From: Dimorphilus gyrociliatus
Taxonomy: Eukaryota > Annelida > Polychaeta > Dinophilidae
Direction of reading: 5' to 3'
NCBI GenBank assembly: GCA_904063045.1
Contig: CAJFCJ010000002.1
Location: forward strand, 992,001-1,056,000
Length of the DNA: 64,000 nucleotides
Positions 1 to 19,346 of this stretch are shown here, one piece after another. Positions within the stretch are counted from its first letter, which is position 1. Each line of letters begins with the position of its first letter. The notes beneath the pieces were generated by a model. The model was not told the DNA's origin, did not search any database, and saw nothing but the letters and a program-made list of their open reading frames with translations. The position numbers and the translations under genes were made by a program.

Positions 1-239
1 ATTAAGATTTATCAGCCTAATATATTTATTACTTACTCGCCGTCATGAACACGTTTATCATTCGATGACACCATGCAAGAGAACATGGCCCGCCACTTTC
101 TCATTAAGTCCCTATTTTACACACTGCGCATCCTTCTGGACACTTTTCACTCTCTGACTACAGGGCGACGCTGGCATAACATTAATATGCCATAGTGCCA
201 TCTATCGACTTTTCTGTTACTAAATTCAAATAGACTTAC

Positions 240-520
240 CAAGAACAGCTGCAACAGCAACACCAACAAAAACAGCAGGTTTTAGAGCCTCGTTCGGAAG
301 AGGGCGAGGGAGGAGGAGAGTCGGTTGTGCCGCATTGTTTAGCGCTATTTCGTAGAGCACAATTTTCACTGTCTTGAAAAGTTCCGACACCTGAATTGCT
401 ATTGCTGCTGCCGCTCACTCGGGCTACACTCATCTGAACGATAGTGACGGAAGGAATGACAGAACGAAGTAGGCGATTGAAAGATGTAGTAAGAATTTCA
501 TGCGTCATATGACGAGCCAT
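240..520 (-). CDS. RZ-type RGS protein (RGS17/19/20-like), first coding exon, partial
   Basis: This exon starts with ATG at 520 and reads 93 codons plus 2 nt to a clean donor (TTCTTG|gtaagt, exon end 240). The rest of the gene lies beyond the left edge. The diagnostic feature is a C-terminal cysteine string, CCFCWCCCCSCS, at about residues 82-93. It matches the palmitoylated cysteine string just before the RGS box in RGS19 (GAIP), RGS17 and RGS20. Members of that family are membrane-attached GTPase-activating proteins for Gi/Gz alpha subunits. The first 80 residues are Ser/Thr-rich and not recognisable. The RGS box is not in the window, so the family call rests on the cysteine string alone. 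No second exon was found in positions 1-239, so the first intron exceeds 239 bp. Confidence 0.72.
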
Positions 521-1200
521 AGTTTACTACCCAAGGCCCGACCATGTCGTATATACAGTATTAATGAGAAAATAATTTTAGTTCAACCACATCCTTCATA
601 AAATCAACGTCTGCAATTATATTCCGTTGCTTAGATTTTCTTTTTTCACGAGGAGGGGAAACTATAACATTTATGTTTCTAACCAATTATACAAACTATT
701 GATACTACCGACCTCTCAGAAACAACAAAAATCATTGTCAAATTACGTAAACCTATAAAGAGAGCCAACGTTTCCGTTGCGGTTCAATGCAGTTGGTTAT
801 GCAGACTCCACGCCATATTGAATTTGTAAAGCAAGGGCGCAGCACTGTAAACGCGCCAGGTGCTTTGCAGTAACCGACAGATGGCGGTCTCTATACTTCA
901 AATTAGTAACTTTACAAATGTATTCTGAAAAACGACTTTCGACTCTAACAATTTTATAAAAATCTTAATTTTTATCTCCTACACAGAATAAAACAAAAAT
1001 TCTCAAGCAATCATCCAAACATTGGATCTACCCTCATCAAAGTTATCAAACCAAAACAAATACTAAAAATATACATGTTCAGAACTTGTCTTAAACTGCC
1101 AGAAAATGAAAAAGTATAATTAAGGATGCCAGTACAACAAAATATGTTGATCCCTTACAACACATTTACGCGGCTAAAAGTTTAATAAAAAAGAACACAA
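521..1200. other. Intergenic: RGS 5' flank and ANP32 3' flank
   Basis: No convincing ORF. The RGS start is at 520 and ANP32 ends at 1201 (both minus strand), so this interval holds the RGS promoter and the ANP32 3' UTR. It contains a CAGGTG E-box at 856-861 and a CTCF-like CCGACAGATGGCGGTC at 874-889. Confidence 0.5.
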
Positions 1201-2600
<1,400 letters not shown>

Positions 2601-3144
2601 TTCGCAAATGCAATCTATGTACGTCGATCGCAGTCCAACACGAAATGAACAGACAGCCACAGTTCGCCGCTACAACGCGCCAGATCGCATTGCCAGCCTA
2701 GAGGGGTTGAGGCAATGCTCAATTGCTTTATCACGCTGCGCTTCATTAATATGCATCACTTCTCTGATTGGACAATAACATGTAGGTCTATTGTACGTCG
2801 ATACTGTGTCTTCTCTAACTAGGTTACGAGAAAGTACGACGCTGACGTTTACTAATATTTTTGAGATGTACAATATAAAAAATTTTCTCTGTAAAAATTC
2901 AGTCGAATAATCTCAAAATGGAATTTTATTTGGATTGTTTGTGAGGAAAATTTGAATTTTGTACAAAATATCTGACTGGCGTAGGCGTTTTAATATTTAA
3001 ATTTTGCCGCCAATTTTCCGAAGTACAACGTGGTGGCGTTAATGTATTTCCGCGCTAGAAGCATATTTCCTCTTTCTTCCTAGGAAAAATTCTCTCGATT
3101 CGGCTAAATTTGTGTGCTTTCTTTACATCCTTCGTGGTGCTGTC
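2601..3144. promoter_or_regulatory. Divergent promoter region, ANP32 / PHACTR
   Basis: About 540 bp between the two start codons. No TATA box is evident on either side and there is no coding exon. The ANP32-proximal part contains several CTCTGATTGG-like inverted CCAAT elements (ATTGG near 2767). The arrangement is inferred to be a shared or back-to-back promoter. Confidence 0.45.
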
Positions 3145-5672
3145 ATGACATATAACAGAGGATTTTTAAACATGGCAGACCTGAAGGATGATAACGCATC
3201 GAGTTGTGTAGAATCATCACAGGTCATCGAATCTTCGTCGCCCGACTCTATGTCGTATAAAGGTTTGTATACAAATTTTTATTTATAATTAAACTTGTTT
3301 ACAATTTTAAATCATATCTAGAATCTGTAGGATTTATTAAATTAGTTGATCACTCACTAATAGGAGTTGGTGATTAATCTGTATTAACTAGTTTTAGTGC
3401 TGTTTATCATTCAATGTAGTTGAAGTTTACAATATATAATTTAAAGAATTATTGATCTAACTTGTTATCTTTATTTTTTTGTTTTTAGTAGTTTCTTCAA
3501 ATGGAGTTGATTACAATCTTGAACGGCGGAAAAAGAAGAAGAGTATGTTCGAGAGAATATTTGGTAAATTTACGAAAAAAAAACGCTCCACAGAAACGTA
3601 TGCTGATAAATCTCAAATCAAAACAAGCCGTAAGTCGTTTTCACATATATAATTTTTGTTTTGAAACATTTAAAGATTTCTTAGTGTAATGTTTTCATTG
3701 CAAAAATTGTGGTGTTTAGATTTTTGAGACGCCTGTTAAATTTTTATGAATGAATTGAAAGAATTAGAATTACATCTACCTTTCATTATCTTAAGGTGAT
3801 AAAGATAAACCTCTACCTCATGAAGATGAAGTGGAAGCAAATTCACAATCTCCTATAGTAAATACAATTAACCAATCTTCAGTAGGAGGTGCAGGTTTAA
3901 AATGTATAAAAAATAATTTAGGTCCTTTACAAATGTCAAATAATGAAAGTGAGTAGAATATTTTATATAGAATTTTAAATCAAAATGTATACAGTTCTGT
4001 ATTTGAAAGCTTCAGCTTCGTCTGGAGATTCTGTTGTACTAAGTTTACCTGTAAAGCGACCAGAAACCATGGCTGGAAAAGGTGCTATGCAAATGCCTGA
4101 GGTATCTTTGTTTTAATTAGTAAAAATGACAACATTTTTTATTTTGAACATTTTATAAAGGTTTTACAATGTATTTCCCCGACTACGCCCTGCTCAAGTT
4201 CAAGTCTGCATACAAATGTACAAAAACAAACTAATATAATGGATTCCAAGTTATTAAAATGTCCAATGAAGCAACCAATACCTGTTCCTCCTCCCAAGAT
4301 TGATGACACACACGCCCGATCTATTACTTCCAATGTCACAAGTAAAATGATTACTTTTTTACTCAGATATGATGATAAAATTCAGGTGTTTTAATTTAAA
4401 ATTTTCTTTCAGCTACAGAAACAAGTTCATCTTCGATCCTGCCGAATCAACCAGTTTCTATTATGGTGAAATCTACAAAATTTCCTCGAACTAATGATAT
4501 ACCCTCAAATCCAGATGCTCAGAATTCGCCGCATAATTACGATGAGGTTCCTACACATGAGCCAGATAGTAATAAGCAGCCTAAACGTTCTGCCATGAAG
4601 GGGGGTAGGTTAGCAGAGAGGAAGAAACTCATAGAACAAAAGCATCATGAAGTAGTTGTAGCAACAAAAAATGAAAAAATAAAACCAAAAGTTGCTCCTA
4701 AACCTAAACCATTTAACCCTTTAAGGATTTCTAGTGATAACAAGGAAAATCTTGTACCCACACTTGGAGATGTACCTTATGAACAAGATAATATTCACAC
4801 TAACGGCCGTATGTAGCTGTCTACAACAAATCTATCAAGAATCATTTTTATATCTTACAGAATTACTCACTATTAAAATTGAGAGGAAAAATAGTTTGAA
4901 TCGTCTCCTCATGCAAAGACCTGGGAAAAGAGAATTGATAGAAAGGCATATCCTTCAAGAGTCATCAGAGTCTGATCGAGCAAAAGTAAGGGAGGATATT
5001 GGTATTCAATTAAATAGGCAAGTCGTAACATTTCCCAGTTTTCTTTTAATTTTCAAGTGTTTTTTATACAGGCGACTAAGTTTACGTCCGACAGCCGAAG
5101 AGCTAAGAGAGAAAAATATATTACACAGTAAGTGAAGTGTTTTATAATTTGTCATATTTTAGTACGATTTAGAAAAGACTTATAATAGACTTAATATACT
5201 AAAGTATATATATTATTTCAGTTCAAACAAATGAACAACGTATGCAACAAATTGAAGAGACAAAGAAAACATTAACACGAAAAGTATGTATTCACTAGAG
5301 AGAAGAAAACTGTTAATAAAATTGTATTTCTAGCTAAGCTACCGTCCCTCAGTTGATGAGTTGAGGCAAAGGAAAATTATTCGTTTTAATGATTATGTAG
5401 AAGTGACAGATGCAAATGAATATGATCGGCGAGCCGAGAAACCATGGACAAAGTTAACTGCGAAAGATAAGGTAAACTGCTTGTGTTATAAAATTCTCAT
5501 TATTTAATATTATTACACCCCTTCTATCAGGCAATTATTAGGAAAGAATTGAATGATTTCAAATCTCAAGAAATGAATGTTCATGAAGAAAGTAAAAGAT
5601 TTACAAGGTTTGTTCATAATAGTATAATTCAAAAATATATTTAATATCTTTAATAGATACCATCGGCCGTGA
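3145..5672 (+). CDS. PHACTR: Phosphatase and actin regulator (PHACTR)
   Basis: Twelve exons: 3145-3262, 3489-3629, 3796-3948, 4016-4101, 4161-4341, 4413-4808, 4861-5017, 5072-5127, 5222-5283, 5334-5471, 5531-5607, 5657-5672. That gives 526 aa from ATG 3145; an in-frame ATG at 3172 has a stronger Kozak context (AAC ATG G) and gives 517 aa. Three C-terminal RPEL motifs are visible ([52 protein letters not shown]). They are followed by the PP1-binding tail ([23 protein letters not shown], and terminal FTRYHRP). RPELs bind G-actin and the tail binds PP1, coupling actin state to dephosphorylation of cytoskeletal substrates. An N-terminal basic patch ([21 protein letters not shown]) resembles the basic region of vertebrate PHACTRs, but I do not see the N-terminal RPEL. 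Intron 7 uses a GC donor (AATAG|gcaagt); frame rules out the nearby GT. Confidence 0.95.
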
Positions 5673-5925
5673 ATTGTTTTCAACCTGCTTTATATGTTGA
5701 TTATTATATTTTAATTGACTGAATGGTAAACTGCAACATGAAGCAAATATTTATTAGAAAATAACTCGTTGAGAGAGTAGCATGATTTAATCAATACATT
5801 TAATTTATATCTATAAAAAATCACTTAAACATGGGAAACGGAGTTTATATTTTCTTTTAGAATGTTTCGCTTATGCATATCTCTGTAAAAGTGAAACTAA
5901 AAATAGGGTTAATTATACAAAAAAC
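5673..5925. other. Convergent intergenic spacer, PHACTR / DOCK
   Basis: 253 bp tail-to-tail spacer, AT-rich, with no ORF; it holds both 3' UTRs. AATAAA-like sequence is poorly defined. Confidence 0.4.
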
Positions 5926-8900
5926 TCACCTTAGTCTATGTGCCCTCTTCCTCTTAATTGTATTTTGGTGGGGTGAAATCAGGAATGTCAACTTGTGACT
6001 GATATCCTCAAAATTTTTCTTCAGTTCAGTCTGATAGTCCTCTTGATCAGCCATTATCAACTTTTCATTTTGCTTCAAAGCTTCTTGAGACTTTCGAACA
6101 AAATTCTTGAAAGCTACCCTCAGCTTATTATGCTGTTTTGTTGGTACAATTAAACCTTGTGCAAGCGGTTCAAGGAAAGTTTTTGCAATTTGCATGGGTC
6201 CTTTATTGACTGTTGCTCCGATGCATCCTTGCAAAACCATTTGTAAATATTTCACATCTATTTTCGATGCTGCACAAGCCTCTGTCAATTGATTAACTTT
6301 ATTTTGTACGTCTTCGATTGCTACCTCAATGGGTGTTAAGTTCATCTACAAAACAGTAATTAGTTATTTTGTTACGAATAAGAATATTCTGTACTTCTTG
6401 CTTTAAGACGACTTTTATTCTTTTTTTGGTATACGGGAATGAATTTTCACATGTCAGAATAGTTTTTCTTTTCCATTGGTCAGCTATCTCGCCGTGTGCT
6501 TTTCCGGTTGGTGTAAATGGTGTAGAGAATACAAATCTCCCTAAAAGTATACGAATAGTTCGAAAGAATATATAGAATATATGCTATATGTGACGTACGA
6601 ATATTAAAATTTCTTTGAAACGATGACTTTCTTTGCAACAACTCAAAATCTTCAAAAAAAGGTTCAACGTAGGTAATTTGCAAATACATCTACAAAATAA
6701 CATTTGTTAAATTTGTATAATGCTTCAACTACTAAGATATACTTTATTAGGGTCCAAATTTTCTCGGCAAATTTGATTTGAATCTTTCAATATTTCAACT
6801 GTTCCTCGACCAAATTGAGCCCCAAAGAGATTCTATTTTAGAAAATTTAGGAAAAGTAAATTGTATGAATAATTTATGCAAACCTCTAATCGTTGAGAAA
6901 TTTCTGCCAATCCTGTGAACGATCGCTCCTTGTAAATATATTCATCACCATCTATCTCACCGAAATTGGAGCCATAAAACCCAACTCTAAAGTAGGTTCC
7001 AAAAGGTCGCTTTGTTAACTAAATGTAGAAAAATTAGCCTGCTATATTTTTTTCAGTTTATAACTTACAGAGGTATCGGTTAAAATTTTGGAATAGATTT
7101 GGTTCAATCGTGAATGAAGTTCGCACAATAGATTGTAATTTTCCTGAGACTTTAACAATGGTAACATGATTTCACAGATCTCGGATTCTGCCTCGTGTAA
7201 AGATGCCTGAGGATATACATTCGTATGAAGATAGTGTGTATACTAGATAGAATATGTTTCATACCTTGCGAAAAGCATCAGCGCAGTTTTTAAGCAGATT
7301 TATTAATCCCGTCTCTGAAAAGTCTTTTCCTGTAGCTGAATCATCAAGAGTCAAAACGTCATCAGAAATGAAGCTTTCTTCGCTAATATTAGAACTCAAT
7401 TTCTGATAAAATAAAAAACAGTGCAATAAATTACGCAGATGTTTTTATTTAAAAATTAATACTTGAAATGCAACACATCCTATTGGTAAATAATCCTTCT
7501 CCAAGTGGGATACATTGACTAAGTACTCAATTACTAAACCGGAGGCATGAAGGTAACATTCTCCCTCTTCAGCAAATTCTTCACGCTAAAAGAAATTTCT
7601 GTAAAGTTTATCAGTTTAACAAAAAGAAATACCTCAGCATGCTTCACCGCCAGACTCAATAACCAAGTTAATCTTAGATGAGGAGACGTTTGATAACTGA
7701 AAGCTATTCTATGCATCAGATCATCAAGCATTTCAGGATCATTTTTGACTTCTTTTAGTTTAACAGTATTAGTAATAATACTATGAAGGACGAAGACGAG
7801 GTCCTTGATCTGAAACAAGAATCCGATAATATATTTTAAAAAAATTATTATTCTTTACCTGATCGATAAAAGAGGTAAATTGCATATCTTCATCACGGTC
7901 AGCGTACTTTAAGATTGTCTTTAAACTTTTTCTAAGAGCACCCTCGTTGAATTTTCCTGTTTGACCGCCAACAAGAGAACTTAATGACATGGTAATCTGT
8001 ACTTTTACTCTTGAAAAATTCTAAAATTATAAAATAGCATTAGATGTTACCATTATAGATATAAAGTAGTTAATATACGAACATTACATATGTCAAAATT
8101 CTGTCTCATAAGTACATATATGGAGGCGGAAGCTTGGGTTCTGACAACGTTTCGAGAGGAGCAGCAATGTTGTAATAATCGTAAGCAAAGTTCTCCGCAA
8201 TGTTCACCGTCTTCAAAAATCAGTTCAGGATACTGGAATTAGGATTATAATCAGTCTATGAAATTTGAACTTTGTAATATCAGAGAAAAAACAGACTTTA
8301 CAAACTAATGAACGCTGTAGTTCAAAGACACATTTTAGAGAAGTTGTACTCTGGTTTATTGACAGGCAGTGGAGGATACATTTAAGAGCAGAAACCGGTA
8401 TATTTTGCTGGCTCTCACAGCATTCTATAAATATATCCAAGACGTCAAGAATGACTAGCGTTATTTCTGTTGCCAAATGACCCTCTAAATGATTTGATCT
8501 TCTTTTACTAGTAGAAGCAGATATTTAATGAATAATTTTAGAAGTCATTTTAAGAACTTACAAGGCTCCTGCATTCCAAAAGTTCTTATCTTTTCGCCAC
8601 CTAACATCATCTTTAAAGTAAGATAATGAGTCAGAATGAATACTTATATTCGAATGTTTCCTTCGCAACATCATATCTCTTGCATTTCCACTACCGATAA
8701 TTGCATCCTCAAGTTGATTTAGGACAGTTTTTGAACTTTTGCTTTCATCAGGTGAGAACTGGCCCTGTCATCAGATGAAAAATTGTATAGTATCTAGTTC
8801 TATATACAAAAACTATTGAAGTTTGGATAAATATAATATATTACTTCATATTCGAAAATGCTTAGGCATATTTTCAATACTTCTATGAACTCTCCTACTT

Positions 8901-11900
8901 TAGAGGTGGAAATATACTCGCAAATCCATGCTTGAATAATGTGTTTATCAACTGCTTTTAGGATGAAAATTAAGCATAATAATAGATCTCTGGTTTCGGC
9001 TTTGTTGAATTTATTCATAGTATTAGACGGTGAGGTATGCGAACTTGACTGTTTGCCGTATAATGATGACTGAGATATAAATTTTTCTAATACTTCTTCA
9101 GAAAGTTCTTCATCCTTCCGCCGATAGAGACGGCTTGAATGATTAAGTATCATTGTAAGAATTGGCATATAAAGCGTTGCAACACGGGAGCGAATATTGG
9201 TTTGATTTAAACGGACATTACTGTCATGACTAGCTAAAAGTATTTTTAAAAGCTCAATTCCCAATTTAATTTTTGACGGATATCTGTAAGAAAAAAAATC
9301 CATTAATACAACAAGAATTGATAAGATTATTTAAAACAAACTCTTGAAGAATAAGAGAAAAATGAGATAGAACAAGACCAACAAGAAAATGTTGCTGGCG
9401 AAACTCCTCAGGCATCTCAAAAAAATTTCCTTTTTCGATTAAAGTGCTAGTTGAAGATCGAGTAGATATGGAAGAAGAGCTACAGATGCTTCCGCAGGGA
9501 CTAGAAGGAGGCGATGACATATACCAGGATCCTGCAATTCTTTTAATTTAAAAGCATTCCAATATATAAATAATAATATGTTACCAAAAGGTAAATTTAA
9601 AGCAAAATAGTGCTCATGAAGGCATATAATTTTCAAGAATTCATTCCTCAAATCAATAAAACAACTGGTGTCTTTTGAAGATTCATCAGTAATCTTTTCA
9701 CACTATTTTTAAATATTAAATAAGATTTCTATCATAATGAATTTAAAATAAAACCATTGAAAAGTAGAATTTTATTAGCTTCATAACAAAGAATCGATTC
9801 ATCAAGGAAAGAGAATCTCTGATAAAATATGCCAGGCTGGAATTTAATTTTCTGACATCAATCTGAAAAGAGTTTAATATTAAGGAATTCTAGCCTTAGT
9901 AGTATATTAAATTATAGGACTTAAACCTGATGATCTTGAACAAAAATTTCTGCTATTATTTCCTCAACTAGTGATTTTAAATCATCAATGTAAGTCGATG
10001 AAAAGCGCAAAAGACTTTTTCCAGACATTTTCGAATGATGAAATATATCTTCTGCCATACTTTTAATCTGTGAGAGGGAATTAATAACGTTGGAAATGCG
10101 TAAGTAATGATTACCATTAATTCAAAAAAAAACCAAGCCGATTTTATGATTAAAAGCCGTGCTTCATTTGTTGATTTTCTCCAAAAATCAACGATTTCTT
10201 CATGTAACAACTGGAAAATACAATATTTGTAAGCATTTATTGAAGTTATTTTGCATCTTACTTTGGTTTGATAGTAGCCTTGTGGGGAATTTGATGTTTT
10301 CTCTTCTAAAAAGATTGTAAAATCAGTAATTTAAAAATTCAGGTGGGTCTCACCTTTAGAGTTTGATTTCCCCGAGATGGATGCTTTATAGTAGACATAA
10401 CTTTTCAAAAGATTATCTTCTTTACTACTCAAGTCTTTCTCAACTTTTAAAACAATTCTTGCAATAGTTTCCAAACAGCATAAACTTATGCTCACTATCA
10501 GATAAAATTGGTTAATATCTTAAATACCAATGCTATACATACAAACATAATTGACCATTGATCACTGGCGGATGTAGGAAAAGAGATATTAGCTTATTCA
10601 GTACAATAGGAAGAAAATGAATTAATTTCTTCAAATTTGCATTAGTCACACTATAAAGAGTTTCTTTTAAGTGGCGTTCAAACGTTGAAATATCTCCATT
10701 ATATAAACGTGGTAAAAGCCCATTCTCTGCTTTTGAATATATATCAAAAAAGCGATCAATATAATTATCTTTAGCATAGACTGATGTTAATGCATTGATA
10801 GAAACAATAAAGATTTCTTTTCGATTATCAATCCATTTGACGTTCGGTATATTTGTTAGGCTACTTTCATTTGGGAAGCAAATGCATAGATTAGCGGATG
10901 GTTTTTCTGTTGTCATTGGTAGAAAAAAGTCACCACTTTTCAATTGACCATCTCTCAACAGGGGAAGCCACTGAAATTTTTAACATAAATCTATTATTTG
11001 TTAAATTGGACAAGAATGAAGTAGCACGAACCGTGTACCCAACTGGTGTCTCCATTTGTTGTCCATCCTCTTTTCGCCTACAACTGACGTGAAAAGCCGT
11101 AAACAATAGAAAATGTAAGTGTGTTAAATCTGCAGGCAATTTTATTTTGATTTCGTCATTATATTCCGGTGTTCGGTTGTGGTAGGTAACTGCGGTATAT
11201 GCTTCTCTTTGGAATTTCGATGTGTTGCTCTTTCCAAAAATATTTGGTAGAGGTTCATCGCAACTTCCTGAGAACAATTGCACCTTGATTGTTAAGTTCT
11301 GATAGTTCCTTCCTCGATTAGAAAAGTTTAAACTCTTTGGATTCACGAAAAGCAAGTTGCTGTATTTAACAATTTAAAATTGCAAATCACCCAGATATCA
11401 ACCTAAAATTTTTATACCTATAGCTTGTAAATGGTTGCATAACATCTTCACGGGAAAAGTCTGCCAGTTCCCTGCTTACTTTATACGGTTCAATTGGTTC
11501 ATTTGGGAAAGGTTTCACGTGTAAAAGGTCGGGTGTCAGTGAAAACGGTTTTACTTTTGGACAAGGTTGAATATCAAATTGAACGCTAGCTTTGATTGGC
11601 TTCAACTTCTTTGAAGTAATAGTTTTTGTTGTTAATAGCTCGTTTAAGTATTTATACAGCTCATCCTCATGAAATTTATCTGCCTCCTGAGCAAAATACG
11701 GCGAATCAAGATTATTGAATGAATATAGGAAATAATTATAAACTATTACTAACAACTTTATAGAAACTAGATAATTTAACAGTTGAAGGAGTAAATGAAG
11801 ATAATAAATCACTCGTTTTTTCTGTGGAAGAACTTTCGTAACTGTGTAATGATGAAGAAGATTCAAGTCGCCGTGACTCGAATCTCTCCAATGACGCATG

Positions 11901-13447
11901 ACGAGTGGACATTGAAGGTTTTTTCCTGCTCAAACTGTCATACTGTGTTGAGCTTGCTCGTCTGTTTTCTTTAAATAAGAATCAATGAAGAAAAAATCAG
12001 TTGAAAAAATAACAAAATGCCAAACCTAGCGGAATGTTAGAATCAAAACTAGTTTGAATAGTTTTTTTTTGACAAGAATTTATCACAGTGCTCATCGATA
12101 CAGCCGTCCAACCAACAAGCTGTCTATATTTACCCAAACGCTCATAAATATTTCGTATCAGATCAGTAATCTTTGCCTTATTCTAGTTGAATTTTAAACA
12201 TATTATTATAAACATCTTAAATACATTATACTATAAATGGAAGCTAACTTTTTCCTTTCTGTAGCTGTGTAAGGTTTCTGCAGTCTCAGTAGAATAGAAG
12301 ATTTTTTCAACCTAGTTAATTAACAATTTTACAGTATTAATATAATTATGAATTGAAACAGAATGTCTTTAATACTAACTTTAAGAACAATAAATATATC
12401 TTCAATGCCTGTTATTAAGTTAAAAATACAAGACGTCACCATTGTAGACAAATCAATCCTCTGATTATATCTCAAAAATGGAAAGACGTCTGAATCATTT
12501 AGATCAAAATAAAAGTTTTCAGTGATTTTTTTTCGTTTGCGTGCATCATATAAAGCTACCGAGCCAAATATTGGCTCAACATCATTGTCCATTTCCATGG
12601 AAGAAACTCTCAATAAAATACGATTGATATCTTGAAGATTCTTAAATTTCGGAGGAATTGTCTTAATTTCAGATGGATGGTCATCCTACAAATTTAAGGC
12701 CTTATGATAGTGAAATTTAATATATAAAAACTTACGGAAATGGAATCATATAAAGTGAAAACACACCATTTCCTGTTTCTCATTCTTTCTTGTCTGTTTC
12801 GTTCATCTATATCATCAAGAGAATTTTGCTGAAAGACTTCATCGAGAAGACCGTCCGATTCCATTAAATCTAAGCTTGAGTCATCCAAGCTTATTAGTGA
12901 ACTTCTTGCACTAATACTGATTTCTTCTTCGAATTCTTCCTGTTCAGCAACTTCGAATTCTTTGATTGTTTTGGAAATGCTTTCTGGATCAGCAAATTGT
13001 CTTGAAAAATATTCATAATTCCGTCGAAATATCTTAAATTCTCCAGAATAAAATTTGAGAAGTTCATCTACCCTGTCGTTTATAGTTTCATTATAACAAG
13101 GATCTTCAATCGTCCTAGAGGAACTAGACTCTAAGACAATTTCCCAATCATCATCAGGAATTTTTAGAACAGAGGCAAACGATTCATCAATGTTGTCCTG
13201 ATTTTCATCTAAAAAGTTTTCATAGTTCCATGGCATGACAACTGGATATTGCACATTGCTATTGTTCTTGGGTCTTTCATTTTCTTGTTTAATCCTGTTG
13301 GAATCTTGAAGGTATGCAGTCGATACCTGTCTCCTAACGTCAGCCGCCTTTCGGCTAAAAATATTTTTTTTAGTGCTATTCCTTTTCCTACATGATTCTA
13401 ATATACCTGCTCAACTTTTTGGCGAACTCACGCTTCTCGGTCGCCAT
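5926..13447 (-). CDS. DOCK7: DOCK-C (DOCK6/7/8, Zir-type) Rho-family guanine nucleotide exchange factor
   Basis: Complete 30-exon gene, 1957 aa, minus strand. Exons: 13447-13407, 13354-12736, 12685-12380, 12311-12249, 12182-12026, 11968-11757, 11686-11418, 11359-11032, 10970-10547, 10494-10354, 10305-10262, 10210-10115, 10067-9927, 9862-9755, 9702-9585, 9531-9342, 9283-8845, 8764-8562, 8501-8297, 8232-8083, 8020-7859, 7809-7633, 7585-7463, 7402-7265, 7206-7069, 7018-6884, 6832-6743, 6689-6599, 6540-6395, 6345-5926; frame closes throughout. The N-terminus ([14 protein letters not shown]) matches DOCK6/7. The DHR-1/C2 domain is about residues 550-720 ([25 protein letters not shown]). DHR-2 is about 1500-1920 ([59 protein letters not shown]). 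The valine in GATVNKGP aligns with the DHR-2 nucleotide sensor. It is expected to activate Rac/Cdc42. The paralogue label is approximate: one invertebrate gene usually covers DOCK6/7/8. Introns are 47-80 bp. The terminal codons AGA CTA AG|gtgagt also resemble a donor, so a further 3' exon is possible. Confidence 0.96.
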
Positions 13448-13691
13448 CCACAGGAAAAAACTTTTCACATCTAAATTAGTCTGGTCACCTGTCACTCATA
13501 TTTTTCTCAAATAAAAATATACAGTCTATTAGGTTACCACTTTATATGCAAAATAATTGTTTCGTCACGTGACTCAGTCAGCCAAGATGGCCGAGCGACG
13601 GCTGCTGTGGCAGTTGGAAAACGGATAAATCCTAGTCAGAATTTCTAACAAATGCGATATCCAATGTTATTATGCCCTCAAATAGAGGATA
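13448..13691. promoter_or_regulatory. Bidirectional promoter, DOCK / DOT1L
   Basis: 244 bp separate the two start codons. It contains a complete palindrome GTCACGTGAC (13564-13573; core CACGTG 13566-13571) and a YY1-like CCAAGATGGCCGAGCGACGG at about 13583-13602. There is also a CACCTG at about 13488. TATA-less, typical of a housekeeping divergent promoter. Factor identities (USF/MITF/TFE-like, YY1-like) are inferred from consensus only. Confidence 0.6.
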
Positions 13692-18843
<5,152 letters not shown>

Positions 18844-19346
18844 TTACTTTTAAATCGCGTCGGTTAAGTGCCATGATCAGGGAGAAAAAAACAATGTGTA
18901 ATAAGGTAGCAGTTGTTTTTTGTTTTGTTCTTTTTCATGTCTTAATGTATAAGTTTTCAAGTAAAAATTACCATGAGACGATGTTGTAATTGAATGAAGA
19001 TAAATCTGCACTTTCCCAATTTTGGTTAATTTATTTTAGTATATGATATATACATTTGTATATTTTTTACCGTTTTCCATTTTAAATTGTATTATGAGTC
19101 TAATACAGATTGATTCAACTTTGCCTTTGTTTATAAACATGTAAGTGAAATCTGGACAAAAGTAAAATACAATATGGTGAAAACTTTGTTTATATTTGAA
19201 AATAAATCTCCTAAAACAGTGCAAAATGTACTAAACAAATATAATCAATAGAGTTTACAACTAATCAAAAGTAAGATAGATAACAAAAAGACTGTAGCGA
19301 CATCTGCATGACACTTTCTTAGAGCATGCGATTGCAAATGTCTGTC
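18844..19346 (+). other. DOT1L 3' UTR and HDHD2 promoter
   Basis: 503 bp, AT-rich, no coding exon. It contains the 13-mer TAATTTATTTTAG at 19027-19039 (also present twice in the SoxC 3' flank) and an AATAAA at 19201-19206 that could serve as the DOT1L poly(A) signal. That leaves about 140 bp for the HDHD2 promoter. Confidence 0.45.
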
